A stretch of DNA of 32,643 bases from Ruminococcus flavefaciens (GTDB lineage: Bacteria > Bacillota > Clostridia > Oscillospirales > Ruminococcaceae). Under the pieces are notes generated by a model, which had not been told where the DNA came from, ran no database searches, and worked only from the letters and a program-made list of their open reading frames with translations. How positions within the stretch are numbered: the first letter of the stretch is position 1; the number at the start of each line of letters is the position of its first letter. Positions 17,509-24,417 of this stretch are shown piece by piece. The DNA lies in NCBI GenBank assembly GCA_002373775.1, contig DFJW01000111.1, forward strand, positions 231-32,873. The letters are read 5' to 3'. Both the position numbers and the translations under genes were made by a program.

Positions 17509-18756
17509 TTATCTGCTTATTTCAAACATTTTTCCCGGGAGCGACCTGACTATACCCATTATCTCCAGCTCTGTGAGTTCCATCATGAGCTCGGAAGCGT
17601 CGATATCAAGCTGCTGGACCATGATATCAGCATGTACAGGTCCTGAGAGCAGTGTCTCTGCTATCCGCTTCTGGAGTTCTGTAAGGTCATCCGGCAGCTC
17701 CGGTACGGCTTTTTTGTCAGCTTTCAGTTTCTCATTCTTCACTTCGGGAGAGACTGGTATTTCAGCTGCTTTTCTATTTTCGTTTTCTGTGCGCTTCTTC
17801 CTGCGCTTCACTTCACGTCCAGCTATGCCGAAACTGCTTATCCCTGTATATCTTTCAGAGCGTATCTCTGTATCAACCGAACTTCCTATCAGGAACCTGT
17901 CGGTTATATCAGATGCACCGAAAAGCGGTATCGCTCCACTGCGCAGTAATTCGACATTTCCGCTGTATGAATCTGCGAATATATCCGCAGGCGGAAGGCA
18001 GAATACGTCTCTGCCCTGCTCAGCTGCAAGGTTCGCGGTTATAAGTGAGCCGCTCTTTGCGGAGGCTTCGAATACAACTGCTGCACGTCCCAGACCTGCG
18101 AGTATCCTGTTTCTCTTCGGGAAGTTCGCCGGATACGCCGGTGTTCCGGGCGGATATTCGGTTATGAATACCCCGTCGTTTTCGATGACCGCATCCCTGT
18201 ACTGAAAATTCTTCTTCGGGTAATTCACATCTGCACCGCAGCCGAGAACACAGGCTGTCGGACGATGAACGCCCACCGCCGCAAGATGTGCGGTGATATC
18301 AGTGCCTACTGCAAATCCGCTGACGATCACAAATCCGTCAGACGCAAGTTCGCTGCATATTCGGTGTGCAGCTCCAAGGCTGTATTCGGATGCGTTTCGT
18401 GTACCAACTGCCGTTATTGTCTTAGTTCCGCTCAGGCATCCTATATTTCCTTTATAAAAGAGGACCGCAGGCGGATTCGATATGTGGCGCAGCTGATGCG
18501 GATATTTTTCGCTGCTGTATCCCACTGCCTCTACGCCCATGCTCCTGCACTGCTCAAGGAACTGCACCGCCTGATGCGTGCTTATGGTCTGTATATTATG
18601 GAGTTCTGATTCTTCAAGATTCATATCATGTTCCGAACCGGTAAGGCATGCGTACGCCTCCTCAGCCGTCTCGAACATGCACATAGCTTCCCATATCCTG
18701 CGGCTGCCAACACCGAACACCATGGTCAGCCACATCCAGTATCTGGTCTCGTCCAC
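17509..18756 (-). CDS. dprA: DNA-processing protein DprA (Smf)
   Basis: DprA binds incoming single-stranded DNA during transformation and loads RecA. I place the start at GTG (18756) because GGAGG lies 7 bases before it. A longer open frame beginning at 18801 would overlap the upstream methyltransferase and lacks a ribosome binding site. The resulting 415-residue protein has an N-terminal helical region. A Rossmann-like core follows (TITAVGTRNASEYS, GFVIVSGFAVGTDITAH, FPKRNRILAGLG, AKSGSLITANLAAEQGRDVFCLP). The C-terminal winged helix covers roughly the last 60 residues. Between core and winged helix is a Lys/Glu-rich linker. The motif usually read SGLARGID is SGFAVGTD here, a mild divergence. 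No other competence genes are in view. Confidence 0.94.
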   Translation of the reverse strand: MDETRYWMWLTMVFGVGSRRIWEAMCMFETAEEAYACLTGSEHDMNLEESELHNIQTISTHQAVQFLEQCRSMGVEAVGYSSEKYPHQLRHISNPPAVLFYKGNIGCLSGTKTITAVGTRNASEYSLGAAHRICSELASDGFVIVSGFAVGTDITAHLAAVGVHRPTACVLGCGADVNYPKKNFQYRDAVIENDGVFITEYPPGTPAYPANFPKRNRILAGLGRAAVVFEASAKSGSLITANLAAEQGRDVFCLPPADIFADSYSGNVELLRSGAIPLFGASDITDRFLIGSSVDTEIRSERYTGISSFGIAGREVKRRKKRTENENRKAAEIPVSPEVKNEKLKADKKAVPELPDDLTELQKRIAETLLSGPVHADIMVQQLDIDASELMMELTELEIMGIVRSLPGKMFEISR

Positions 18757-18779
18757 AGTAACACCTCCGTTCAGTGAAC

Positions 18780-19562
18780 TCAGTTTTTGGTGAGTTCCCA
18801 CATTATAATGCCGGCTGCCATAGCTGCATTAAGGGAGTTTATCGTACCGTTCATCGGTATAGTTATCCTGCGCGTGCAGCGTGCTGATATCTCAGCCGGC
18901 AGTCCGTTTCCTTCATTGCCTATGAATACCGCCTGGCATCCGCTGAATCCTATGCTGCTGATCGTATCCGCATCCTTGTCGATAACAGCTGCGGATGTAA
19001 CTACGCCGTTTTCAGCAAGGTACCTGAACAGTTCGTCAGCGTCATTCTCTATCAATATCTCTGTCCTGAACACTGAGCCCATCGTTGAACGTATCACCTT
19101 TGGACTGTACAGGTCACAGCTTCCGGACATGATAATGCCGTCTACTCCCAGTGCGTCGGCTGTCCTGATTATCATTCCCGCATTTCCGGGATCCTGAAGT
19201 CCGAAAAGCACGATATAGCGCCCGTTTCCTTTTATAAGGAGCCTCCTGCTCTCAGGTATCCTGCATATTGCAAATATGCCCTGAGTAGAATCCGTCGAAG
19301 CTATCCTGCTTCCAAGTTCATTTGAGATCACAATTACTTTTGTATCTCTCAAATCAGCTTGCAGCAGCGAACCGTCCTTTTCAGCTGCACGTTCTGTGAT
19401 GATGAGATGTGTCAGATCAGCATGCTCTTTTACAGCATCTTCAACTATCCTGAGCCCTTCCAACACGAATAAGCCGTACTGAAGCCTTTCTTTTTTCGAA
19501 GAAGACAGCTTCTGATACAGCTTGATCACCGGATTATCTTTTGATGTTATGATATTGTTCAA
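18780..19562 (-). CDS. TrmH/SpoU-family RNA 2'-O-methyltransferase
   Basis: This is a 260-residue SPOUT-class methyltransferase expected to methylate a ribose in rRNA or tRNA. An N-terminal substrate-binding region (KLYQKLSSSKKERLQYGLFVLEG) is followed by the knotted domain. All three motifs are present: GLQDPGNAGMIIRTADALG (motif 1), VFIGNEGNGLP (motif 2) and TINSLNAAMAAGIIMWEL (motif 3). The exact RNA target cannot be assigned. The apparent start is TTG at 19562, with AGGAGG 11 bases upstream. That ribosome binding site can pair with an upstream CCTCCT arm, suggesting translational control. It follows rplT after a terminator-like hairpin; this linkage to rplT is common in Firmicutes. Confidence 0.93.
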   Translation of the reverse strand: MNNIITSKDNPVIKLYQKLSSSKKERLQYGLFVLEGLRIVEDAVKEHADLTHLIITERAAEKDGSLLQADLRDTKVIVISNELGSRIASTDSTQGIFAICRIPESRRLLIKGNGRYIVLFGLQDPGNAGMIIRTADALGVDGIIMSGSCDLYSPKVIRSTMGSVFRTEILIENDADELFRYLAENGVVTSAAVIDKDADTISSIGFSGCQAVFIGNEGNGLPAEISARCTRRITIPMNGTINSLNAAMAAGIIMWELTKN

Positions 19563-19570
19563 TACTAAGA

Positions 19571-19621
19571 TCGCCTCCTGTATCGTGCGCAGGAGGCGGA
19601 ACGGCGACTGCTCCGCCTCCT
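19571..19621 (-). promoter_or_regulatory. Two mutually exclusive hairpins over the trmH-like ribosome binding site
   Basis: On the minus strand, AGGAGGCGGA (19621-19612) pairs with TCCGCCTCCT (19600-19591). The same arm, read as CGCCTCCTG (19598-19590), is also perfectly complementary to CAGGAGGCG (19580-19572), which contains the ribosome binding site of the downstream gene. Only one pairing can form at a time. The first frees the ribosome binding site and the second buries it. The pairings are read directly from sequence; regulation is inference. Confidence 0.6.
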
Positions 19622-19626
19622 ACAAG

Positions 19627-19660
19627 AAAACACGCTCTTTTATTATAAGGAGCGTGTTTT
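19627..19660 (-). terminator. Hairpin terminator after rplT
   Basis: An 11-base-pair perfect stem (AAAACACGCTC / GAGCGTGTTTT) with a 12-base A/T-rich loop lies just past the rplT stop codon. In the minus direction it ends in TTTTCTT, a short T-rich tract. Leakage is plausible because no separate promoter is evident for the long downstream gene run. Confidence 0.7.
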
Positions 19661-19670
19661 GTATTCGCGA

Positions 19671-20024
19671 TTAAAGAGCTGCCTTTGCCTTGTCAGCGAT
19701 CGCTGTGAAGCCTGCTGCATCATTGATAGCGATCTCGGAGAGCATCTTTCTGTTGAGAGAGATACCAGCCTTCTTGCAGCCGTTCATGAATGTTGAGTAG
19801 TTCATGCCGTTGAGCTTAGCTGCTGCTGAGATTCTTGTGATCCAGAGCTGTCTGAACTGTCTCTTCTTCTGCTTTCTTCCGATGTATGCATAGTTGCCGG
19901 ACTTCATTACAGCCTGCTTAGCCATCTTGAAGTGCTTGCTCTTTGCTCCGAAGTAGCCCTTAGCCAGCTTTAATGTCTTATTTCTTCTCTTACGAGTCAT
20001 CATTGCACCTTTGATACGTGCCAT
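19671..20024 (-). CDS. rplT: 50S ribosomal protein L20
   Basis: L20 binds 23S rRNA early in 50S assembly and in Firmicutes represses its own infC-rpmI-rplT operon. The 117-residue protein has the basic N-terminal extension [26 protein letters not shown]. The globular part contains [20 protein letters not shown] and the [14 protein letters not shown] region. All match family expectations in length and order. GGAGG precedes the ATG by 9 bases. It is the last gene of the operon before a hairpin terminator. Confidence 0.98.
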   Translation of the reverse strand: MARIKGAMMTRKRRNKTLKLAKGYFGAKSKHFKMAKQAVMKSGNYAYIGRKQKKRQFRQLWITRISAAAKLNGMNYSTFMNGCKKAGISLNRKMLSEIAINDAAGFTAIADKAKAAL

Positions 20025-20082
20025 AGTATTATACCTCCAATATTAAAAATACAAAAACGGTTAAAATCCTTATTGCCCCGGA

Positions 20083-20286
20083 TCAAAGATACGGTACGAG
20101 CTTCTTGATTGTAGGAGCGTTTGTGCAGTCAGCTACACCTGCGTTACGAGCGATTCTCTTGCGCTTTGTATCCTTCTGTGTAAGTCTGTGTCTCTTGTTT
20201 GTGTGCTGGTACTTTACCTTACCGCTTCCTGTAATCTTAAAACGCTTCTTTGCGCCTGAGTGAGTTTTTACTTTTACCTTTGCCAT
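20083..20286 (-). CDS. rpmI: 50S ribosomal protein L35
   Basis: This 67-residue, highly basic ribosomal protein has the family signature [21 protein letters not shown] near the N-terminus and the middle block [12 protein letters not shown]. It sits between infC and rplT, its standard position, with a GGAGG ribosome binding site upstream. The first residues MAKVK are slightly longer than the common MPKMK form but within normal variation. Confidence 0.98.
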   Translation of the reverse strand: MAKVKVKTHSGAKKRFKITGSGKVKYQHTNKRHRLTQKDTKRKRIARNAGVADCTNAPTIKKLVPYL

Positions 20287-20321
20287 TGTATGATCCTCCT
20301 TAATTCAGAACAGATTAGTCC

Positions 20322-20837
20322 TTACTTGTTTTTAGGTGAGACGAACATCACTATGCTGCGTCCCTCCATTTTAGCCGGTTTGTCAACAGCGCCGACCGCT
20401 GAAACTGCTTCCTTGAAACGGTCAAGAAGCTCATTTCCAAGCTCAGGATGAGCTATGGCGCGCTTACGGAATCTTACTGAGACTTTGAGCTTATCTCCGC
20501 CCTGTAAGAACTTAACAGCCTGATTCACCTTTGTTTCGAAGTCGTGAGTATCTATGTTGGAGAACATTCTGATCTCCTTGATAGCGACAACTTTCTGATT
20601 CTTTCTTGCTTCCTTCTCGCGTTTAGCCTGCTCAAAGCAATACTTTCCGTAGTCCATTATACGGCACACGGGCGGTGTTGCCTGCGGAGCTATCTTAACG
20701 AGATCAAGATCCTTATCAATGGCGATCTGCTGAGCCTCCTTAGCCGATAACACACCGAGCTTAGTTCCGTCAGCGTCGATAACGAGAATCTCCTTGTCTC
20801 TTATCTCTTCATTGATCTGCAGTTCCTGTTTGCTAAT
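20322..20837 (-). CDS. infC: Translation initiation factor IF-3 (apparent AUU start)
   Basis: IF-3 binds the 30S subunit, prevents premature 50S joining and checks the start codon. Both domains are present: the N-terminal part ELQINEEIRDKEILVI through ARIMDYGKYCFEQAKREKEARKNQ, then the C-terminal part EIRMFSNIDTHDFETKVNQAVKFLQGGDKLKVSVRFRKR. I start it at ATT (20837), read as Met-Ser-Lys-Gln-Glu. GGAGG lies 9 bases upstream of it, and AUU is the known autoregulatory start of infC in E. coli. A TTG two codons earlier is only 3 bases from GGAGG, too close. The nearest in-frame ATG, at 20894, lies inside a leader hairpin and gives non-family sequence. The resulting 171 residues match the usual length. 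Confidence 0.93.
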   Translation of the reverse strand: MSKQELQINEEIRDKEILVIDADGTKLGVLSAKEAQQIAIDKDLDLVKIAPQATPPVCRIMDYGKYCFEQAKREKEARKNQKVVAIKEIRMFSNIDTHDFETKVNQAVKFLQGGDKLKVSVRFRKRAIAHPELGNELLDRFKEAVSAVGAVDKPAKMEGRSIVMFVSPKNK

Positions 20838-21005
20838 GGTCAAGCACCTCCAAGCTAATAATATAAAACAAAATGAGTGCGGGACTATCCGCACTCACAC
20901 AATACGCTAATATCCTGATGAGCCTGCAAGCTCATTAATACATCAACATACTGACCGTTTCAGCCTTTGCTTTACGGTGAGAACGCATAGTTCTGCTTTG
21001 TTTCC
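20838..21005 (-). promoter_or_regulatory. Structured leader of infC-rpmI-rplT, probable L20-type autoregulatory leader
   Basis: About 165 bases of untranslated RNA precede infC. In order on the minus strand it holds AGAAC/GTTCT, an ACCGT...ACGGT pairing that encloses GCAAAGGCTGAA, ATGAGC/GCTCAT, and the attenuator hairpin. In Firmicutes this operon is controlled by L20 binding a leader RNA and causing termination. Position and form fit that model; I could not run a covariance model. Confidence 0.6.
20860..20896 (-). terminator. Attenuator-like hairpin in the infC leader
   Basis: In the minus direction GAGTGCGG (20896-20889) pairs with CCGCACTC (20882-20875) across a 6-base loop. The T-rich run ATTTTGTTTTATATT follows immediately. 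It lies between the operon promoter and the infC ribosome binding site, the position of a regulated transcription terminator. Confidence 0.7.
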
Positions 21006-21011
21006 TTATCA

Positions 21012-21040
21012 AGTATACTCTAATGCGCGGCGTTTGTCAA
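21012..21040 (-). promoter_or_regulatory. Sigma-A-type promoter of infC-rpmI-rplT
   Basis: On the minus strand the -35 TTGACA (21040-21035) and -10 TATACT (21017-21012) are separated by exactly 17 bases. The start of transcription would be near 21005, giving a leader of about 165 bases before infC. This is a near-consensus housekeeping promoter. Confidence 0.85.
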
Positions 21041-21077
21041 GCACATCAGTAATTTTCGTTATTTTGCACAATATTTT

Positions 21078-21689
21078 TCAGAACAGGCCTTTCACCTTAT
21101 CCCATATTGCAAAACGAATGCGGTATTTTTTAGGATGATATATGACATCACGCTCTTCATCGCTGAAATACTCCTCTTCCGTCTCCTTATCATCCTTAAC
21201 GCTGACCGCTGCCGGTATGCACAAAGGCGGATACATCACGCACCACCAGTTGTGACCTTCTGCCTTGCCTATCTCTACTCTCAGCGCACGGTACTCGCCC
21301 GCCGGCATGGTGATATCACCGTATACCCTCTCATCGAATACTGTATCTGCTATCTCTGCATGTACTTTATAGTTGCAGCCGTGTGCCGCAAGCGTCTCTT
21401 CTGCTATGTGTTCTATCTCCGGCAGCTTATCTTCTGCTGCTTCTTCAGCCTCTGTCAGTGAGGCTGCATCTCCAAATAGCTCTTCGCTGTGTTCAAGAAG
21501 TGCATCCCTGACGCACAGTTTCAGTTCCTGATCGGCGGCACTGTCAGAATTCGCAAGTATGTGCAGTCTGAGCACACTTCCGCGGAGTTGTTCGAGCGTC
21601 CGCCCGTCCTTGATGAATCCGCATATCCATGTTACCGCCAGCGTCATTATCATGCCGGCTGCTGCTATAAATGATGTGTATTTTTTCAT
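21078..21689 (-). CDS. spoIIR: Stage II sporulation protein R (SpoIIR)
   Basis: SpoIIR is the forespore-secreted signal that triggers SpoIIGA processing of pro-sigma-E in the mother cell. The roughly 203-residue protein has an N-terminal hydrophobic signal/anchor (about residues 2-24). The family motif LRGSVLRLHILANSDSAADQELKLCVRDALL follows, seen as the RLHILANSDS core, and later GHNWWCVMYPPLC. I start at ATG 21689, 8 bases after GAGG; a GTG three codons upstream is an alternative. It lies just upstream of the infC promoter, on the same strand. Its presence suggests that at least part of the sporulation programme is retained, although many cellulolytic ruminococci are described as non-sporing. 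Confidence 0.93.
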   Translation of the reverse strand: MKKYTSFIAAAGMIMTLAVTWICGFIKDGRTLEQLRGSVLRLHILANSDSAADQELKLCVRDALLEHSEELFGDAASLTEAEEAAEDKLPEIEHIAEETLAAHGCNYKVHAEIADTVFDERVYGDITMPAGEYRALRVEIGKAEGHNWWCVMYPPLCIPAAVSVKDDKETEEEYFSDEERDVIYHPKKYRIRFAIWDKVKGLF

Positions 21690-22006
21690 TCTCGTCACCT
21701 CATACCTGAGGATTGACGGGCAGAAACCGTTTTATTCACTCTCTCGCTTTTTAAATATTGCAGCACAAGATCGTGAAAAATACAAGAGTCACAGCCTTCC
21801 GTGCTGAATATCGACTTATTCCGCAAAAATTTTTTTGCTCCAGATATCATTATATGATATATTTCTCTGACGAAAAAAGGAAAAACACGCTGCACTGCCT
21901 TCTATGCTGTCGATGAATGTCGCTGCCGGTCGTATTCTTTCCGTTCACAACCGCTGCCGGATATTGTATAATTGTATATCAGTAAGTTCAAAGGAGCAAT
22001 GCCGCA
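21690..22006. other. Divergent intergenic region with two AT-rich palindromes
   Basis: This 317-base region separates spoIIR (minus) from the leucine-rich-repeat gene (plus). It holds no credible gene. Two palindromes stand out: GCAAAAATTTTTTTGC at 21823-21838, and ATATCATTATATGATAT at 21844-21860, which has 7-base arms around TAT. The LRR promoter lies downstream at 21944-21972. I could not identify a convincing spoIIR promoter. Confidence 0.5.
21944..21972 (+). promoter_or_regulatory. Sigma-A-type promoter of the LRR gene
   Basis: TTCACA (21944-21949) and TATAAT (21967-21972) are 17 bases apart. The start codon is 35 bases beyond the -10, with an AAGGAG ribosome binding site at 21991-21996. 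Confidence 0.7.
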
Positions 22007-22894
22007 ATGTCACGTTTTACCGCCATATTATCCGCTTTTCTGCTTTTCTTCTGTTTCTTTTCGGGTACGCTGCCGGAAGAGAAAGCTGACGGTTACGAAT
22101 ACACTATCATCGGTGAAAGAGCAATAATAACCGGTTACACCGGAACTCCTTCTTATATAGGTATACCGGATACGCTCGAAGGATATCCTGTCACTGAAAT
22201 AAGAGACAACGCTTTTTATCAGTGTACATCCCTGCGCAGTATCAGTCTGCCGGATTCTGTAACTGTTCTGGGACACCACTGTTTCTACGCCTGCTCCTCT
22301 CTCGAAAGTATCGTTCTTCCGCCGGGCACTAAGGAAATAGGTATGGGATGCTTCTGCGGCTGTACTTCGCTTTCAGCTGTAAGTCTGCCGCAGGCTCTCA
22401 GCGTGCTTCCGGACTCGTGCTTCCGTGCATGCACCTCACTGAGCGATATAGTCATGCCTCCGGACATAGTCACCATAGAAAAATTCTGCTTTTCCGGCTG
22501 TACCGGTCTTAAATATGTGTCTCTCAACAGCGGTCTTGAAAGTATCGGAGAATACGCTTTTTATATGTGTCCCTCTCTTGAAAGCATTTACATACCGGAG
22601 ACTGTCCGGGGGATAGACTGCTGTGCCGCAGGTTTCACTCCCGGGAACGACGGTGAATGTAACCGCAGTGACGGATTCACTGTTCTCGGCGGACTGGATT
22701 CGGCTGCTATGGACTACGCAGAAACAAACGGATTCGCTTTTACAGAAGCATCCGAAGCTGTTCAGGCTTTTTCAGAGCTTCCTCCGGATAAGCAGCAGGA
22801 CAGTATCCCTCCGGCACTGATAGCTGCCGGAATGATGATGTTCCTCATACTGTTTATAGTCGTCTTGAAACTTACCAAAAACAGCGAGCACTAA
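22007..22894 (+). CDS. BspA-type leucine-rich-repeat protein, secreted or membrane-anchored
   Basis: The 295-residue protein has an N-terminal signal peptide (about residues 1-27). Five 23-residue repeats follow (about 65-210), of the type AFYQCTSLRSISLPDSVTVLG, each with a conserved Phe-x-x-Cys-x-x-Leu core. These are BspA/LRR_5 repeats. A short spacer leads to a C-terminal membrane segment (about 268-287) and the basic tail KLTKNSEH. This predicts a surface protein held by its C-terminus, or anchored at both ends if the signal is not cleaved. Such repeats usually mediate protein or host-surface binding; the ligand is unknown. AAGGAG lies 10 bases before the ATG. Its stop overlaps the convergent polymerase stop by 3 bases, with no terminator between them. 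Confidence 0.88.
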   Translation: MSRFTAILSAFLLFFCFFSGTLPEEKADGYEYTIIGERAIITGYTGTPSYIGIPDTLEGYPVTEIRDNAFYQCTSLRSISLPDSVTVLGHHCFYACSSLESIVLPPGTKEIGMGCFCGCTSLSAVSLPQALSVLPDSCFRACTSLSDIVMPPDIVTIEKFCFSGCTGLKYVSLNSGLESIGEYAFYMCPSLESIYIPETVRGIDCCAAGFTPGNDGECNRSDGFTVLGGLDSAAMDYAETNGFAFTEASEAVQAFSELPPDKQQDSIPPALIAAGMMMFLILFIVVLKLTKNSEH

Positions 22895-24129
22895 GCCTTG
22901 TTCCTGAACCCCACCGGATGTGCATCTCCTATCTCCTTCGGATCAAACATGCCAAGTCTTCTGTCCTGCATCAGCAGAGCACGGTATACTGCGCCGTATC
23001 CGTAACGCTTCCTTATCATATCCACTGCGCGGTTCACGCTCTCCTTTTTGCTGTCACGCAGTGCCTCGCCGCTGAAATCCAGCTGTATCTCATCCGTGTA
23101 TGGCACCAGTTCGGCGGCACACACCGTCAGGCTCCTAACCGGCAGCGGCATGGCTATCTCCTTATACAGCCGGAAAGCCTCTTCCGCTATCTGTGTGCTG
23201 TCGGAGATGTTGCACTCAAATCTGCTTTGGTGACTTACATGTATCAGATCACATCCGCGTACATTCACAGATATCATCCTCGCCCTGAGTTCGAGTTTTC
23301 TGAGCTGTGAAGCGATATTTTCGCTGAGCGCAGTTATGAGTATACGGGCATCAGCGTCGTTTTCAATGTTCCTGTAAGGCGTCGAACCGCTGCTGACCGA
23401 CTTAGGCACATACTTTTCATCAAATCTGGACACTCGGGATGTGTCAAGTCCATTGGCATAGCGATACAGCTGCTCCCCGGATCTGCCGAACCACCTGCGC
23501 AGAGTATCCGGATCTGTATCCGCCAGCTCTCCTATAGTTTCAATGCCATACGAATGCAGTCTTTTCGAAACCGAACGTCCTACGCCCAGAAGGTCACCGA
23601 CCGGAAGCGGCCATACCTTGCTGCGAAAATCGTCTTCTGTTATGACTGTTACCGCATCCGGCTTCTTCATGTCTGAGCCAAGCTTGGCGAACACTTTGTT
23701 GAAGCTGACACCTACCGATACGGTAAGTCCGTACTCTTCTTTTACGCTTCTGCGTATCTCTTCCGCTATTTCCAGCGGACTTTTTCTGTTTCCGGTGACA
23801 TCCAGCCAGCACTCATCTATGCCGAAACTCTCAAGCAGATCAGTATACCGGAAGCATATCCCTTTAAAAAGCTTCGAATACTTATTGTATCGGTCAAAAT
23901 GAGGATCAACGGTCACAAGATCCGGACATTTCCTGACCGCCTGCCATACTGCTTCGCCTGTGGACACTCCGTATTTTTTGGCAAGTTCATTCTTGGCAAG
24001 TATTATTCCGTGCCGGTCTTCGCTCCTGCCGGCAACTGCGCACGGTACATTTTTCAGCTGTGGCTGGTATACGCTCTCTACGGATGCAAAAAAGTTGTTG
24101 CAGTCAACATGAAGTATGCTTCTCTTCAT
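22891..24129 (-). CDS. dinB: Y-family DNA polymerase (DinB/UmuC type)
   Basis: This is an error-prone translesion polymerase. The 412-residue protein has the catalytic acidic residues in HVDCNNFFASVE (D9) and SFGIDECWLDVT (D105, E106). The palm/fingers domain is at 1-230, with the helix-hairpin-helix block DLLGVGRSVSKRLHSYGIETIGELA at about 178-202. The little-finger domain follows to about 370. The tail QDRRLGMFDP resembles a beta-clamp contact. The ATG follows a GGCGGTGAG ribosome-binding region. Upstream is a promoter with a LexA-type operator, so SOS induction is likely. It could be assigned to the Pol IV or the Gram-positive UmuC/UvrX branch; I favour Pol IV loosely. The 3' end overlaps the LRR gene stop. 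Confidence 0.92.
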   Translation of the reverse strand: MKRSILHVDCNNFFASVESVYQPQLKNVPCAVAGRSEDRHGIILAKNELAKKYGVSTGEAVWQAVRKCPDLVTVDPHFDRYNKYSKLFKGICFRYTDLLESFGIDECWLDVTGNRKSPLEIAEEIRRSVKEEYGLTVSVGVSFNKVFAKLGSDMKKPDAVTVITEDDFRSKVWPLPVGDLLGVGRSVSKRLHSYGIETIGELADTDPDTLRRWFGRSGEQLYRYANGLDTSRVSRFDEKYVPKSVSSGSTPYRNIENDADARILITALSENIASQLRKLELRARMISVNVRGCDLIHVSHQSRFECNISDSTQIAEEAFRLYKEIAMPLPVRSLTVCAAELVPYTDEIQLDFSGEALRDSKKESVNRAVDMIRKRYGYGAVYRALLMQDRRLGMFDPKEIGDAHPVGFRNKA

Positions 24130-24162
24130 TTATCTCACCGCCTGTAAACAAAACATATATTC

Positions 24163-24213
24163 AGAACTATTGTTCTTATATCATATAATAGCACATTTGT
24201 TCTCGTTTGTCAA
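24163..24213 (-). promoter_or_regulatory. dinB promoter with LexA (SOS) box
   Basis: On the minus strand TTGACA (24213-24208) and TATTAT (24190-24185) are 17 bases apart. Nine bases past the -10 is the perfect palindrome AGAACTATTGTTCT (24176-24163), containing GAAC-N4-GTTC, the core of the Gram-positive LexA/DinR operator. A repressor there would cover the transcription start. Confidence 0.82.
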
Positions 24214-24295
24214 CAGGCATTTCAACCATGACGCTGACCAAATATTGCATCCTTTAATTAACTGACCGAAATTTGGGATTTTTGGAAAAATCTCT

Positions 24296-24323
24296 TGATT
24301 TTTTGTTCAAGATGTGATATCAT
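24296..24323 (+). promoter_or_regulatory. Candidate promoter of the GH26-GH9 operon
   Basis: TTGATT (24296-24301) and TATCAT (24318-24323) are 16 bases apart, giving a leader of about 85-90 bases before the TTG start. The spacer contains part of the inverted repeat TCTTGA/TCAAGA. It is a weaker match than the other promoters in the window. Confidence 0.5.
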
Positions 24324-24343
24324 ATTCTCGTATAAATACGTTT

Positions 24344-24368
24344 AGTTGAATTTTGGCGAATTTCAACT
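24344..24368 (+). repeat. Inverted repeat in the GH26 leader
   Basis: AGTTGAA (24344-24350) and TTCAACT (24362-24368) form perfect 7-base arms around 11 bases. They sit about 15-40 bases past the expected transcription start and 50 bases before the start codon. This could be an operator or an RNA stem. Confidence 0.5.
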
Positions 24369-24417
24369 TAATTTCACAACTTAAATCTTTATAATTTAAT
24401 CTAAAGGAGGGCTTGAT

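Noticed and set aside
18757..18801. Longer dprA beginning inside the methyltransferase gene
   Set aside because: GGAGG at ideal spacing precedes the internal GTG at 18756, and the upstream candidate has no ribosome binding site.
19636..19652. TATAAT on the minus strand in the loop after rplT as a promoter for the trmH-like gene
   Set aside because: No acceptable -35 at 16-18 bases, and the hexamer is simply the A/T-rich loop of the terminator hairpin.
20974..20992. GAAC...GTTC palindrome in the infC leader as a LexA box
   Set aside because: The half-sites are separated by 5 bases instead of 4, and the position is inside a transcribed leader stem.
21690..21800. Forespore sigma-F promoter upstream of spoIIR
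   Set aside because: GTATT and GCAATATTT occur at roughly the right spacing, but the -10 element does not fit the GGNRANANT pattern well enough.
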